A stretch of DNA of 64,000 nt from Marchantia polymorpha subsp. ruderalis. Lineage: Eukaryota; Streptophyta; Marchantiopsida; Marchantiales; Marchantiaceae. The translations under genes were made by a program, and so were the position numbers. The notes below the pieces were generated by a model. It saw only the letters and a program-made list of their open reading frames with translations, was not told the DNA's origin and searched no databases. Positions 30,661-41,145 of the stretch are shown here, piece after piece (positions within the stretch are counted from its first letter, which is position 1; each line of letters begins with the position of its first letter). The stretch spans positions 15,026,501-15,090,500 of the forward strand of contig AP031356.1 in the NCBI GenBank assembly GCA_037833965.1, read 5' to 3'.

Positions 30661-31621
30661 GGTGTCGGGAGTGACTGTTATGGATAAGCAAAGGTGTGGT
30701 CGTGCGTCTTCTGCGGGTGGATGCCTTCGGCGGTGCGCGAAAGAAGATCCCCTCCGGCGGATATCGGGTGGTCAGGATGTAGAATGTACAGGTGTGGCGG
30801 CGGCGGCGGCGTGTAGTCGCGCAGGGGGAGCAGGCAGCTATCCATCATTGCGAGTGGGGCATGCAGGCGGGCTGTGGGTGTCTCGGCCTTGGACTTCGAA
30901 GTGGAGAGTTCGGCGTGGGAGCTGAGACCTGGTGGTGTGTTCGGCCTAGTGTGCGAGAGCTTGTAGTGTACCAGTGTGCGAGAGCTGGTGGTGTGCGTGT
31001 GTGGAGACGGAAGTGGTGAGAATTAGAAGGGAAGTGTGGAGAGTTCGAAGTAGGAGGAAGCAAACTCTCGTGGGTGGAGAGTCGTATCAGAGAGTGAAAT
31101 TTGAGTGGGATCTGAAATTGAAGTGTAACATCTGTGAGTGGGATCTGAGATCATAGTGGAAGATCTGAGAATGGGAGCTGAGAGTGAAGTGAAATCTGAG
31201 ACTGAGATCTGACAGTCGGAATCTGAATTTGACACTGAAAAGGCAAAGTTGAATCTGAGAGAGGAATCTGGTGGGGTCTGAAGGTGGAAGCTGAGAAATC
31301 GACACTGAGGTCTGAGTAGGAATTGGGAGTGGGACTGGGATCTAGGATAGACCACAGCGGCTGTGGTGTCGAAAAAGTCACCCAGAGTTGAGTTAGATCT
31401 TTATGTAACAAAGAGTTTGTCTGCTGCCCTTGTGGAGATAGCAGACAGCAAGTTATCATTTTCCGTTCTGGATAAATTGTCTGTGAACGAGCAAGTGTTT
31501 ATGATCTTGTTGTCTTGGATACACTTTGAGCACATGGCTTGCGATCAGAGAAGTTAGATTATGGGAGTTCGAACCCCCACCCGGACTACAAACGCTGAAG
31601 GGTGGGAAGGTTTGGCTCACA

Positions 31622-33498
31622 CTCTCTGAGCAGGTGATTCCGTTGCTGAGGTACTTGGATCGCAAAGTCGATAAATACGTCGACCCAGTTCAGCCGGGAT
31701 CTTACATCGAGTTAGTGCGCAGGCGGACTCGCACTAAAGTCCACACCAGCAAGCTACTAGCTAGAGTGGACCAGGAGTTGAGGGAATTGAAGGAGAAGCA
31801 TGAATGCTTGTGGGGTCAATATAAACTCAATCAGAAATTCTACAAGTACTCCGAGAAGGTGAGGGATGGGAAACTGGAAGAGCTCACCAAGGAGCAGGTG
31901 AAGGTCACAGAAGCACTAATTTTTGAGCAGGCCTAGAATCGGATTTTGTCAGAGGAGCTCGTGCGACAGACGCGGTTGTTAGAACAGTGTCAGCTCGCAC
32001 GACAGGCGGATGAGGATGTAATCCGCAGGCTACAGTCAGAGTGTGGCGAATTGAGAGCGCAACGTGCTGAGGCCGAATCGCAATTAGTGGTAATTGAAGA
32101 GGATCGCAGGAAGGAGGCAGATCGCACAAGGGTGGAGACGGCGAGGCGTGTCGCCCACTGTCTCAAGGGCTACGCCCACTAGGAAGTGGCGGCGCAGGAG
32201 AAACTCACACTGCGTGAGTTTGAACTTCGCGCAGCCGGGTTGTTGTCAGGCGACAGCAGGAGTCGGCGGAAGGTAGCAAAGAAGCTCGATGCTTTTCTGT
32301 CGAAGGCGCGGGATACCATGTCCGTCCTCGAAGTGGAGGTGTCCGCGGCGTTGCAGCGATTGGGACTGCGCAGTCGAGCAGAAGACTGGCAGGGTAGGGA
32401 GTTAGTGCGCGGCAGTCCGTCGCGCAGGAGACGTAGCACAGGTTCCGCGGAGTGTAGTGTAGCGTGGTTCCGTGCAGGCGTGTAGCGTAGTGCAGTGTAG
32501 TGCTAGGTAGGACTTAGAAGGTATAAAATAGTTCAAGGCGTTTTGCCTTGGGTTCTTTCCCAAACTCAGAAGTATAGATCAGGAACCCATTTCCTTTGCG
32601 TGTTTGTGTCCTTGAGTTCTGTCACCACGCATGAGGAGTTACAACTTAGCGTTCCGCATTTTGTAGCTGAAGGCCTTCGGCCGAATGTTCAGAGCTAGTA
32701 CATTGGTTAGAGACTTGAGTAGTTCGGATCTACACCTGCGGGTGACTGCCGATGCTCAGAGCCAGTGACTAGTTAGAAACTTGAACAGTTTCGCCCCTAC
32801 CCCTTCGAGTGTTTCTTTCTGATTGTACTCCTTTGGGATTTTTCCCCTGAATGCCAAAGTGAAGTTTTGCTACTTCTTGAAAGCCTTGGTTGTAAATTCA
32901 GGTTACGCTGCAGCAGGTGCCTTGAGGGTAACCCGTGTAGTATTTCTGGGAATGACAAGTGCCTGAGAATTCAAACTCTTCAATAGACTGTCATTGTGTT
33001 ACTGGAATGTTTCTCAGTGAGTCCTTCAGTGCGGACCTGTGTTCTCTGCGCGTTTTGTGAGTTGAGAGTGTTGTTCACCGCGTCTGAGTGACTTCGATCC
33101 GAAGTAGGCAGTCCAAACCGGGTTTCCTACACTAGCAGCAAGCTAGTGGAAGTGTTGTAAAAGCCGGAGTTGGAAATCACTACCCGCAGCTTCGCTGAGT
33201 GTACTCTTGAGAGACCTTCCCCCCTGAAATCTTGAGAAGAGGTCCTAACGGATCTCTGGGTTGTGTTTCTGTAGTTTCAGGTGTGTGTGTGTGTGTTTGT
33301 TACGCTGCACTGTGCGACCTCCGAGTGCGCTCCGAGTGGACACTTGCAGTATTTCTGGGAGTGACAGTTGCCTGAGAATTCAAACTCCTCAATAGTCTGT
33401 TAAAACGTGACACTTTGTACCCTGTGTGTTCCTCTGTCCCTGTGGGTTCGACCTTTCTACCACTATATTGCAGTTTTAGCCTTTAGTGGGTTATTACA
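31622..33498 (+). mobile_element. Family C LTR copy C2, right segment (degenerate)
   Basis: Continues C2 after element B. It holds the coiled-coil part of the LTR reading frame (broken), the TATA box with hairpin near 32521-32550, R-U5 with (GT)n near 33280, and the terminus GGGTTATTACA at 33498. Confidence 0.88.
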
Positions 33499-36400
33499 TT
33501 CCGCGCCGGCGGAGAATCCGCCGAGGAGTCCGCCTGTGCACAGGCGGGAGTTGAACTTTTGTCCGACGTGCGGACAAGCGCCGAGGCAGAGGAAGATTGG
33601 CTGAGGAGCGGTACGAACGAGTGTACCGCGCAAGGCGGAAAATCCGCCTTCGGCGCTGCGCACCCATGTCCGCGGCGTAGTACGCTCGCGGAGTTCAAAT
33701 TCACCAATTCGAGCGTGTGAGTTAAATCGGCGTCGGCGGAGCGTGAAGCCGCGCGTGAGAGTGGAGACCGTTTTAGCGTAGAGCCGGCGCGGCCATCATT
33801 TGAGTCGACCCTCACGGGCAAGAGCCGACCATGACCTTCGACTGGGAGGCGGAGAGCGTCCCATTCTTGAATTCGCGATTCCATTTTCTAGTGCGAGCTG
33901 CGCGCGTCCATCTGCTAGCTGCTAAACATTCCCGACATCGCCGCGCAGAGGATTACTTGGTGATTGAGAGAGAAGTGAGTGCGCGTGATTTGGAATTGAG
34001 TGAGATTAGAGTTTGCCGAGGAAGCAAGGAGCTCGAGCGGAGCAGAAGGAGAATTAGTGAACAGGCAAATTCCAAGAACGCAATGTCGAGACTGAGCCGA
34101 TTGCGGATGCTGCCGCTCCGACTGCCACAGAACGGGCTGCGCGCTTACGAGGAACGGCTGATAGCAAGAAAGCTCGATTTCTTGCTATGGGGATGGAACT
34201 ACATTTGTGCGGATATGGTGCGCGAGTGGCTAGAACCACAGAGACCACCTTCGCGCGGATTGCGTCCGCATGTCGATCGGTGGACAGTCCAAGATTGGGC
34301 GCAAGCATTCGGGAGGTGTGCCGGCATCCCAGGGCACCTCCTCTTTGATAGTGAGAGCATCAAGATGTCTAAGCAGGACGAGGCGCAATTTGTGGAGTTG
34401 TTCAAGCGGGAGAGGTCTACCAAGAATGGGTACAAGACCCGCGATTACAAGGATCGCTTCCGCCGAACTGTGGCTACGGCGGTGCTGCAATTACTGCAGC
34501 CACACCGCGCCTGCTACATCACATTGTGGCAGGTCTCTTTTGTGGAGTGCATCATCGAGGGAGCTCCAATTCACTGGGCGAGCATCCTGCACAGAGTGAT
34601 GCGACAGCACGCTTTTGAGGAGAAGGGGGGAACTCTAAATCATCTCTCTCCTTTCCTAATCAATTTTTATCGACAGCGAAATTGTTTGACCGCGGCGGAG
34701 CTTGCTTGTTTTCCGCCGTTGTCCGTCGACCATCCCGGAAAGTATGTGCGGGACAACGAGGTCGACACTGACGCAGAGGAGTCGCCGACTTCTACTCCGA
34801 CAAGGCGGAGGGACAAAGGAAGAAACACTCCCGCAGCAAGAGTGCCGCGGAAGCGGCGATGGAGAGAGGAGTCCGAAGAGGAGCAGCATCAAGAACCCAC
34901 TGCTCCCATTCGGCAGCGGCCGTTGCACGAAGTGTGCAGCCAGCCAAAGCAGAAGGCGCGCAGGCTTGTGTTACCAGCCAGCAGCGCGGACACGGCGACG
35001 ATTGCCACGGAGAAAGGAAGTGCGTCGCCGGAGAAGAGCGAGGGAGCGCGGACGTCTGCAGGAGCAACAAACCACGCTGCACCTTCGACGGACGAGAGGC
35101 CGCCTACGTGCCAAGGGCCTCCGGAGTTACCACGTGCGTTGCGGACAGATGTTCCGCCTGCGCACAGGCAAGCCTCGACGGAAAGGCGACCACAAGCGGA
35201 CGTGGACCTACGCCTACGCGTGGGAAGAAGCAGTCCGCCTGTGCACAAGCGTTCGCCTGTGCACAGGCAGGATTCACCCCCTTTTCAGCGTAGGAAGGGG
35301 AAGGAGCCGGCGGAAGATCCGCCTACGGGTCACGGGCCTTCGGGGCCAGACCCTCTAACGCCCAACACGCCGCGATTTGCGCCTTCGGCGCCAGGGCCTT
35401 TGGGCCAACGAGATGCGAACAGGGAGCGTGCGGAGGCCGCACCATCGGCGGGTAGTCCGCCGGTAGATGCGCCTTCGGCGGTAAGGCCTACGGGCCAAGG
35501 GACATCGGGCGAGCGACCTCCGGCTATGTCGACTTCGGCGATAGACGCCTTCGGCGCTGCGCCTGCGGCGGGCAAGGCGCGGGCATTTGCGCCTACGCAC
35601 AGGCCAGGCACAGCCCTCGCGCAGGACCGATCAAGGGAGCAGGACCTGACGGAGGAGCGGATTGACTGTTCGCGGGACAAAATTTTGGTGCGCGATGCGC
35701 AATCAAACCCCGCGCAGACACCCTCTGCTCGATCGCCTTCGGCGGCGGACGTCGGCGGCAGAGAGGATACGGTCGAAGACCGACAAGCGGGCGTCGGGGA
35801 TGTAGTACGGCCACATTCGCCCACCGCCTTGGACATTTTGGCGAAGAGCAGCGAGGTTGCAGCTGTGCCTTCGCAGGCAGCACCCGTAGATGACGTGCAG
35901 CCCCACTCGGGTCAGTCGCCAACGCAATCAATGGCGACTGAAATCCTTAACTCGGATGATGACGACGGAGGCTCCACAGAAGCAATGTCGGGAGCAGGGG
36001 ATACCGAGGAGGAGGAGGAGGAAATTGTTGGAGCGCCGGCGGCGGCGCTCTCTGAGCAGGTGATACCGTTGCTGAAGTACTTGGATTGCAAATTTGATAA
36101 ATACGCCGATCCACTCCAGCCGGGATCTTACATCGAATTAGTGCGCAGGCGGACTCGCACTAAAGTCCACACTAGCAAGCTACTAGCTAGGACGGACCAG
36201 GAATTGAAGGACTTGAGGGAGAAGCATGCCTGTTTGTGGGGTCAGTACAACCTTGTGAGGAAATCGCACGCCCTCGACAGGATGAAGAAGGAGAGACTGG
36301 AAGAGCTCACCAGGGATGTGGTGAAGATCACGACGGATTTTATGTCTGAGAGAACTCAGAATCAGATTCTGTCAGAGGAGCTCGTGCGACAGACGCGTTT

Positions 36401-37908
36401 GTTGGCGGAGTGTCAGCTCGCACGACAGGTGGATGAGGATTTAATCCGCAGGCTACAGTCTGAGTGTGGTGAATTGAGAGCGCAGCGTGCGGAGGCCGAA
36501 TCGCAGTTGGTGGTAATTGAAGAGGATCGCAGGCGAGAGGCAGATCGCACGAAGGAGGAGATGGCGAGGCGTGTCGCCCACTGTCTCAAGGGCTACGCCC
36601 ACTGGGAAGTGGCGGCGCAGGAGAAACTCACACTGCGTGAGTTTGAGCTTCGCGCAGCGGGGCTGTTGGCAGGCGACAGCAGGAGTCGGCGGAAGGTGGC
36701 AAAGAAGCTAGACGCTTTTCTGTCAAAGGCGCGGGATACCATGTCCACCCTCGAGGTGGAGGTGTCCGCGGCGTTGCAGCGGTTAGGACTGCGCAGTCGA
36801 GCGGAGGACTGGTAGGGTAGGGAGTTAGTGCGCGGCAGTCCGTCGCGCAGGAGACGTAGCACAGGTTCTGCGGAGTGTAGTGTAGCGTGGTTCCGTGCCG
36901 GCGCATAGTGTAGCGTAGTGTAGTGTTAGTTAGGACTTACTTCAAGGCGTTTTGCCTTGGGTTCTTTCCCAATTTCGGAAGTGCAAATCAGGAACTCATT
37001 TTCTTTGCGTGTTTGTGTCCTTAGTTCTGTCACCACGCACGAGGAGCTACACCTTAGCGTTCCGCATTGTGTAGCTGAAGGCCTTCGGCCGAATGTTCAG
37101 AGCTGGTACATTGGTTAGAGACTTGAGTAGTTCGGATCTACACCTGCGGGTGATTGCCGATGCTCAGAGCCAGTGACTAGTTAGATACTTGAATAGTTTC
37201 GCCTCTACACCTTCGAGTGTCTATTCTTGATTGTACTCCTTCGGGATTTTTCCCCTGAATGCCAAAGTGAAGTTTTGCTACTTCGTGTAAGCCTTGGTTG
37301 TAAATTCAGGTTACGCTGCAGCAAGTGCCTTCGGGGTAACCCCTGTAGTATTTCTGGGAATGACAAGTGCCTGAGAATTCAAACTCTTCAATAGACTATT
37401 ATTGTGTTACTGGAATGTTTCTTAGTGAGTCTTTCAGTGCGGACCTGTGTTCTCTGCGCGTTTTGTGAGTTGAGAGTGTTGTTCACCGCGTATGAGTGAC
37501 TTCGATCCGAAGTAGGCAGTCCAAACCGGGTTTCCTACGCTAGCAGCAAGCTAGTGGAAGCGTTGTAAAAGCCGGAGTTGGAAGTCACTACCCGCAGCTT
37601 CGCTGAGTGTACTCTTGAGAGACTTCCCCCCTGAAATCTTGAGTAGAGGTCCTAACGGATCTCTAGGTTGTGTTTCTGTAGTTTCAGGTGTGTGTGTGTG
37701 TGTGTGTGTGTTACACTGCATTGTGCGACCTCCGAGTGCGCTCCGAGTGGACACTTGCAGTATTTCTGGGAGTGACAGTCGCCTGAGAATTCAAACTCCT
37801 CAATAGTCTGTTAAACGTGACACTTTGTACCCTGTGTGTTCCTCTGTCCCTGTGGGTTCGACCTTTCTACCACTATATTGCAGTTTTAGCCTTTAGTGGG
37901 TTATTACA
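33499..37908 (+). mobile_element. Family C LTR copy C3 (left end outside window)
   Basis: Begins abruptly in U3 next to the end of C2 and ends GGGTTATTACA at 37908. It contains a long U3 frame (from 34083), the hairpin CAAGGC-GTTTT-GCCTTG near 36941, and R-U5 with (GT)n near 37688. It is interpreted as the right part of an LTR into which C2 was inserted. The LTR frame is nearly whole. Confidence 0.85.
34083..36815 (+). CDS. LTR-encoded protein of family C, copy C3
   Basis: A 910-codon frame counted from the ATG in the conserved AACGCAATG context; it is open further upstream to 33831, but that part has no counterpart in family A. It has the same layout as the C1 protein: N-terminal domain at about residues 8-235 (LDFLLWGWN, MVREW, RDYKDR, GGTLNHLSP), Pro/Ala/Ser/Arg-rich linker, acidic stretch, then coiled coil. 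It differs from C1 at many positions, yet the domain and the coiled coil stay in frame. That agrees with past selection for function in active copies. Function unknown. Confidence 0.7.
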   Translation: MSRLSRLRMLPLRLPQNGLRAYEERLIARKLDFLLWGWNYICADMVREWLEPQRPPSRGLRPHVDRWTVQDWAQAFGRCAGIPGHLLFDSESIKMSKQDEAQFVELFKRERSTKNGYKTRDYKDRFRRTVATAVLQLLQPHRACYITLWQVSFVECIIEGAPIHWASILHRVMRQHAFEEKGGTLNHLSPFLINFYRQRNCLTAAELACFPPLSVDHPGKYVRDNEVDTDAEESPTSTPTRRRDKGRNTPAARVPRKRRWREESEEEQHQEPTAPIRQRPLHEVCSQPKQKARRLVLPASSADTATIATEKGSASPEKSEGARTSAGATNHAAPSTDERPPTCQGPPELPRALRTDVPPAHRQASTERRPQADVDLRLRVGRSSPPVHKRSPVHRQDSPPFQRRKGKEPAEDPPTGHGPSGPDPLTPNTPRFAPSAPGPLGQRDANRERAEAAPSAGSPPVDAPSAVRPTGQGTSGERPPAMSTSAIDAFGAAPAAGKARAFAPTHRPGTALAQDRSREQDLTEERIDCSRDKILVRDAQSNPAQTPSARSPSAADVGGREDTVEDRQAGVGDVVRPHSPTALDILAKSSEVAAVPSQAAPVDDVQPHSGQSPTQSMATEILNSDDDDGGSTEAMSGAGDTEEEEEEIVGAPAAALSEQVIPLLKYLDCKFDKYADPLQPGSYIELVRRRTRTKVHTSKLLARTDQELKDLREKHACLWGQYNLVRKSHALDRMKKERLEELTRDVVKITTDFMSERTQNQILSEELVRQTRLLAECQLARQVDEDLIRRLQSECGELRAQRAEAESQLVVIEEDRRREADRTKEEMARRVAHCLKGYAHWEVAAQEKLTLREFELRAAGLLAGDSRSRRKVAKKLDAFLSKARDTMSTLEVEVSAALQRLGLRSRAEDW

Positions 37909-39038
37909 GTAGTCGAGCGAAAGACTGGCAGGGTAGAGAGTTAGTGCGCGGCAGTCCGTCGCGCAGGAGGCGAAGCACAGGTTCCGCGGAGTGTAGTGTA
38001 GCGTGGTTCCGTGCCGGCGCATAGTCTAGTGCAGTGTAGTGCTAGTTAGGACTTAGAAGGTATAAAGTAGTTCAAGGCGTCTTGCCTTGGGATTCTTCCC
38101 AGTTTCAGAAGTGCAGATCAGGAACTCATTTTCTCTGCGTGTTTGTGTCCTTAGTTCTGTCACCACGCACGAGGAGCTACACCTTAGCGATCCGCATTGT
38201 GTAGCTGAAGGCCTTCGGCCGAATGTTCAGAGCTAGTACATTGGTTAGAGACTTGAGTAGTTCGGATCTACACCTGCGGGTGATTACCGATGCTCAGAGC
38301 CAGTGATTAGTTAGATACTTGAGTAGTTTCGCCCCTACACCTTCGAGTGTTTGTTCCTGATTGTACTCCTTCGGGATTTTTCCCCTGAATGCCAAAGTGA
38401 AGTTTTGCTACTTCGTGTAAGCCTTGGTTGTAAATTCAGGTTACGTTGCAGCAGGTGCCTGTGAGGTAACCCCTGTAGTATTTCTGGGAATGACAAGTGC
38501 CTGAGAATTCAAACTCTTCAATAGACTGTTATTGTGTTACTGGAATGTTTCTCAGTGAGTCCTTCAGTGCGGACCTGTGTTCTCTGCGCGTTTTGTGAGT
38601 TGAGAGTGTTGTTCACCGCGTATGAGTGACTTCGATCCGAAGTAGGCAGTTCAAACCGGGTTTCCTACGCTAGCAGCAAGCTAGTGGAAGTGTTGTAAAA
38701 GCCGGAATTGGGAGTCACTACCCGCAGCTTCGCTGAGTGTACTCCCGAGAGACTTTCCACCCCTGAAATCTTGAGTAGAGGTCCTAACGGATCTCTGGGT
38801 TGTGTTTCTGTAGTTTCAGGTGTGTGTGTGTGTGTGTGTGTTACGCTGCACTGTGCGACCTCCGAGTGCGCTCCGAGTGGACACTTGCAGTATTTCTGGG
38901 AGTGACAGTCGCCTGAGAATTCAAACTCCTCAATAGTCTGTTAAACGTGACACTTTGTACCCTGTGTGTTCCTCTGTACCTGTGGGTTCGACCTTTTTAC
39001 CACTATATTGCAGTTTTAGCCTTTAGTGGGTTATTACA
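37909..39038 (+). mobile_element. Family C LTR copy C4 (promoter and R-U5 part only)
   Basis: Starts near the end of the LTR reading frame, includes TATAAAG near 38060 with the hairpin (loop GTCTT), (GT)n near 38819, and ends GGGTTATTACA at 39038. It is interpreted as the right remnant of the outermost LTR of the nest, split by C3. The following CGCGG is its probable target site. Confidence 0.82.
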
Positions 39039-39040
39039 CG

Positions 39041-39472
39041 CGGAGTCTTTTCCAACAAGACGGGGTTTTTTTCTATTCGTGGCTGGGTTTTAATTCAGCC
39101 AGAATTAGCTGCGTGTATTAAGAGACTCGTCCACACCTCGAGAGCCACCTATACAGCTACAGTCTTGTTGGAAAAGCGCAGAGCGGGGAGAAGAGTGTAG
39201 TAAGCGAGTCTTCTCCCCCTCGAGAGTCACAGATTCAGTTCGCGGCTTGTTGGAAAAGTGCAGAGTGGGGGGAAGAGTGTAGTACGCGAGTCTTCTACCC
39301 CTCGGGAGTCACAGATACAAGTCCCGTCTTGTTATAAAAGCGCAGATGCACGGGTAGCCTGAGTCTATCCCTCGCTGAAGATCCGTCTTCAGGAAGAGTT
39401 GAAGACACATATCAAAGTCCAGCACATATCTGATAAGTCCAAATGGAACAATTTCACGGCCTCACTCCACAG
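39041..39472 (+). repeat. Left arm of 0.43-kb inverted repeat carrying LBD promoter and first codons
   Basis: Matches the reverse complement of 42010-42424 with small indels. From its outer tip it holds CGGAGTCTTTTCC, tandem units at an 82-bp period (CTTGTT at 39164, 39246 and 39328), TATAAAAG at 39333-39340, and an ATG at 39443 followed by the same ten codons as the LBD gene (MEQFHGLTPQ). Similarity stops at CCACAG (39472). Confidence 0.9.
39185..39218 (+). repeat. Hairpin within the 82-bp promoter unit
   Basis: GGGGAGAAGA and TCTTCTCCCC form a perfect 10-bp inverted repeat with a 14-bp spacer. Variants occur in the next unit (about 39266-39300) and in the right arm. Confidence 0.8.
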
Positions 39473-39775
39473 ATCCTTGCAAGATGTAAGGCTCCAGAAC
39501 AGACATGTTCATTCGTGTTTCGAGTCCCTGTTTATCAACCACATACGCGAGCGCCTCAATGTCTAAGTACTCGCAGTACGCACGTACTGTTTGCGGAATT
39601 TATCACTATACCTTGCGAAGACCTCGGAAAATGTACAACTACAGGCAGCAGCATTTCATCTTCAATCATCATGAGTGAAGTCGACCTTGTAGCAATTCCA
39701 GCAATCATGGGGCCAGTGGTAAGCAGTGAACAGTGCGTCGGAAGAATCCTAATATCGGCCAAATTATTATATTAA
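39333..39775 (+). other. Duplicated LBD-type promoter driving an unrelated 110-codon frame
   Basis: TATA box at 39333, ATG at 39443, frame to 39775. The first ten codons equal those of the LBD gene; the rest (starting ILARCKAPEQ) matches nothing I recognise and contains no LOB domain. It may be a promoter duplication that opened a new transcript, or the first exon of a larger gene. Coding status is unproven. Confidence 0.4.
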
Positions 39776-40054
39776 GTCCAAATCGTTCACCAAAGCCTGC
39801 AAAGAGTATCTCTACAGGCTTTGATGACCAGGTCTAATGCGTCACCATGAACGCCTCCAAGCTCAACTGTATCTTACCTCAACTGTATGTTACCTGTTGC
39901 TATTATGTGTCGGAAGTGATGACAGCAGGAGAACCTACGTTGAGGGCTTATAAAGTTCACGTTCAAGTAAGGAATCTAATCCGAGAGCCATCCTGATTCA
40001 CAGCTTGTGACCAATTCAATAACTCGCATAATCTACAATTTTTCGGACAATCAA
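39776..40054 (+). other. Intergenic, possible promoter
   Basis: No recognised gene. A TATA-like CTTATAAAG near 39948 lies about 105 bp upstream of an ATG at 40055 and could be the promoter of the candidate gene that follows. Confidence 0.3.
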
Positions 40055-40720
40055 CATGGATGAGGAGTCATGTAGTCACTATTGGCTAGTTTTGCCCCAA
40101 GATTGAACAGTATGAATTGCAACTGGAACCATCAAGCTGCGAAAAAAAACAAGGCCAGCGGGCAGAGAATCAGAACATCCGATCGAACCTGCTTCGTCAA
40201 TACTTCTTTGAAGCTTTCCAAGAGGCAAACGGGAAAGTGCCTAAGAGTGTAAGATGCCACCCGCCGAGGTTAGAAAACAAAAGCCAAGTATTTGGTCAAG
40301 TTCGCTTGGTAAGATTCATCAGTTTAGATATATGTCCTTGGTCAAGTTTCTCGAATTCTTTTTGAACATTTGCGTGACGAGGAAGAGATCATATTGGATG
40401 CTATAAGAAAGTTTTCATTGCAATTAGGTTGAAAGTACGGAACTTTGTCTAAGTCTTACGCGGCTTCCCAGTCAATTTTTGGCATATGCAATCTCTCTCA
40501 ACCTGTTCCTTTCTTTCTTCCTGAGAAGGTGGACACGACATCTTTGTGGGGAACGATGTTGTGTCCACCTTCTCAGCCAGTTACCACACAGACTATGAAA
40601 GCTAAGCTCACGATCATTCCAGCTTTGCCTCAGCTAGATTTGACGAACTTGTATAGCATGATCAACTCAAGAAAATATCTTGATTTAACGCTTAGAGGTC
40701 AGACTTTTATGTTGTTTTGA
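40055..40720 (+). CDS. Candidate unrecognised spliced gene (low confidence)
   Basis: Three stretches read like coding exons. About 40090-40250 gives a helical, charged segment (LLRQYFFEAFQEANGKVP) ending near a donor-like GTAAGA. About 40290-40430 gives VSRILFEHLRDEEEIILDA. A third, about 40445-40720, ends in the frame LDLTNLYSMINSRKYLDLTL and a stop. They are in different frames and would need splicing; exact exon limits are not resolved. No family is recognised. The third exon contains a 56-bp hairpin. The AT content and codon look differ from the neighbouring GC-rich elements and suit host DNA. It could also be a decayed gene. Confidence 0.3.
40521..40576 (+). repeat. 56-bp near-perfect hairpin
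   Basis: Arms of 22 bp, beginning CTGAGAAGGTGGACAC and ending GTGTCCACCTTCTCAG, with one mismatch (G-T type) and a 12-base loop. Confidence 0.85.
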
Positions 40721-41145
40721 GAAGGCATTAAGGTTTTTTTTGTCAATGAGCCATAAAGCCTATTTTATTGCACAATGTCGCATAATGCGTAGCTTCAGAA
40801 TAAGTTTTTAGCAAAACCATGAGACAAAGCTCAATACTAAGTGGTTTAGACTACATTGTCACTCTACTTTTCCACAGATAGAAAATGTTAAAGTTGTGAT
40901 GGAGTCTAATTACCTGCAAAATTATCTGCAGACGTATTGAGTCTGAGCCACTTAGCGGGGAAGTAGCTTACAGCTTCTACCTAGCTAGGAGCTATAGCTA
41001 CCATATAATGCTATCGAAATAAGGTAGCAATAGAGCGAAAAGCCTCGTGAGAACAGCGTGAATATTCCCAGTTCTTCTGTCCACAACTCTCAACCGCGTT
41101 GCATCGTCCTCACGATGTCCCAAGACGTTGAACGTCGTCACCAAC
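40721..41145. other. AT-rich intergenic between convergent genes
   Basis: No coding signal seen. It probably holds the 3' ends of the plus-strand candidate gene and of the LBD gene. Confidence 0.5.

Larger units (their letters stand above)
5391..31621 (+). mobile_element. Family B Ty3/Gypsy retrotransposon, full length, interrupted by family A array
   Basis: A complete LTR element. The 5' LTR is 5391-7387, the internal region 7388-13599, and the 3' LTR is 13600-13860 continued at 29886-31621. Both LTRs total 1997 bp once the inserted array and its target duplication are removed. The LTRs begin TGTGAGCAC and end GGCTCACA. The 5-bp target duplication CTCTC lies at 5386-5390 and 31622-31626, inside the C2 reading frame; the uninterrupted equivalent is seen near 2055. 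Only one LTR difference was noticed by eye (about 7034 versus 31268), so the element is young. Its coding region looks nearly whole, with about one break. Confidence 0.93.
29886..31621 (+). mobile_element. Family B 3' LTR, right segment
   Basis: Continues the 3' LTR of B after the array and ends GGCTCACA at 31621, followed by the target duplication CTCTC. It contains the rest of the split first module and the second and third modules. Confidence 0.93.

Noticed and set aside
40521-40576. Conventional plant miRNA precursor
   Set aside because: The total hairpin is only 56 bp with a 22-bp stem, leaving no lower stem for processing; kept only as a structural observation.
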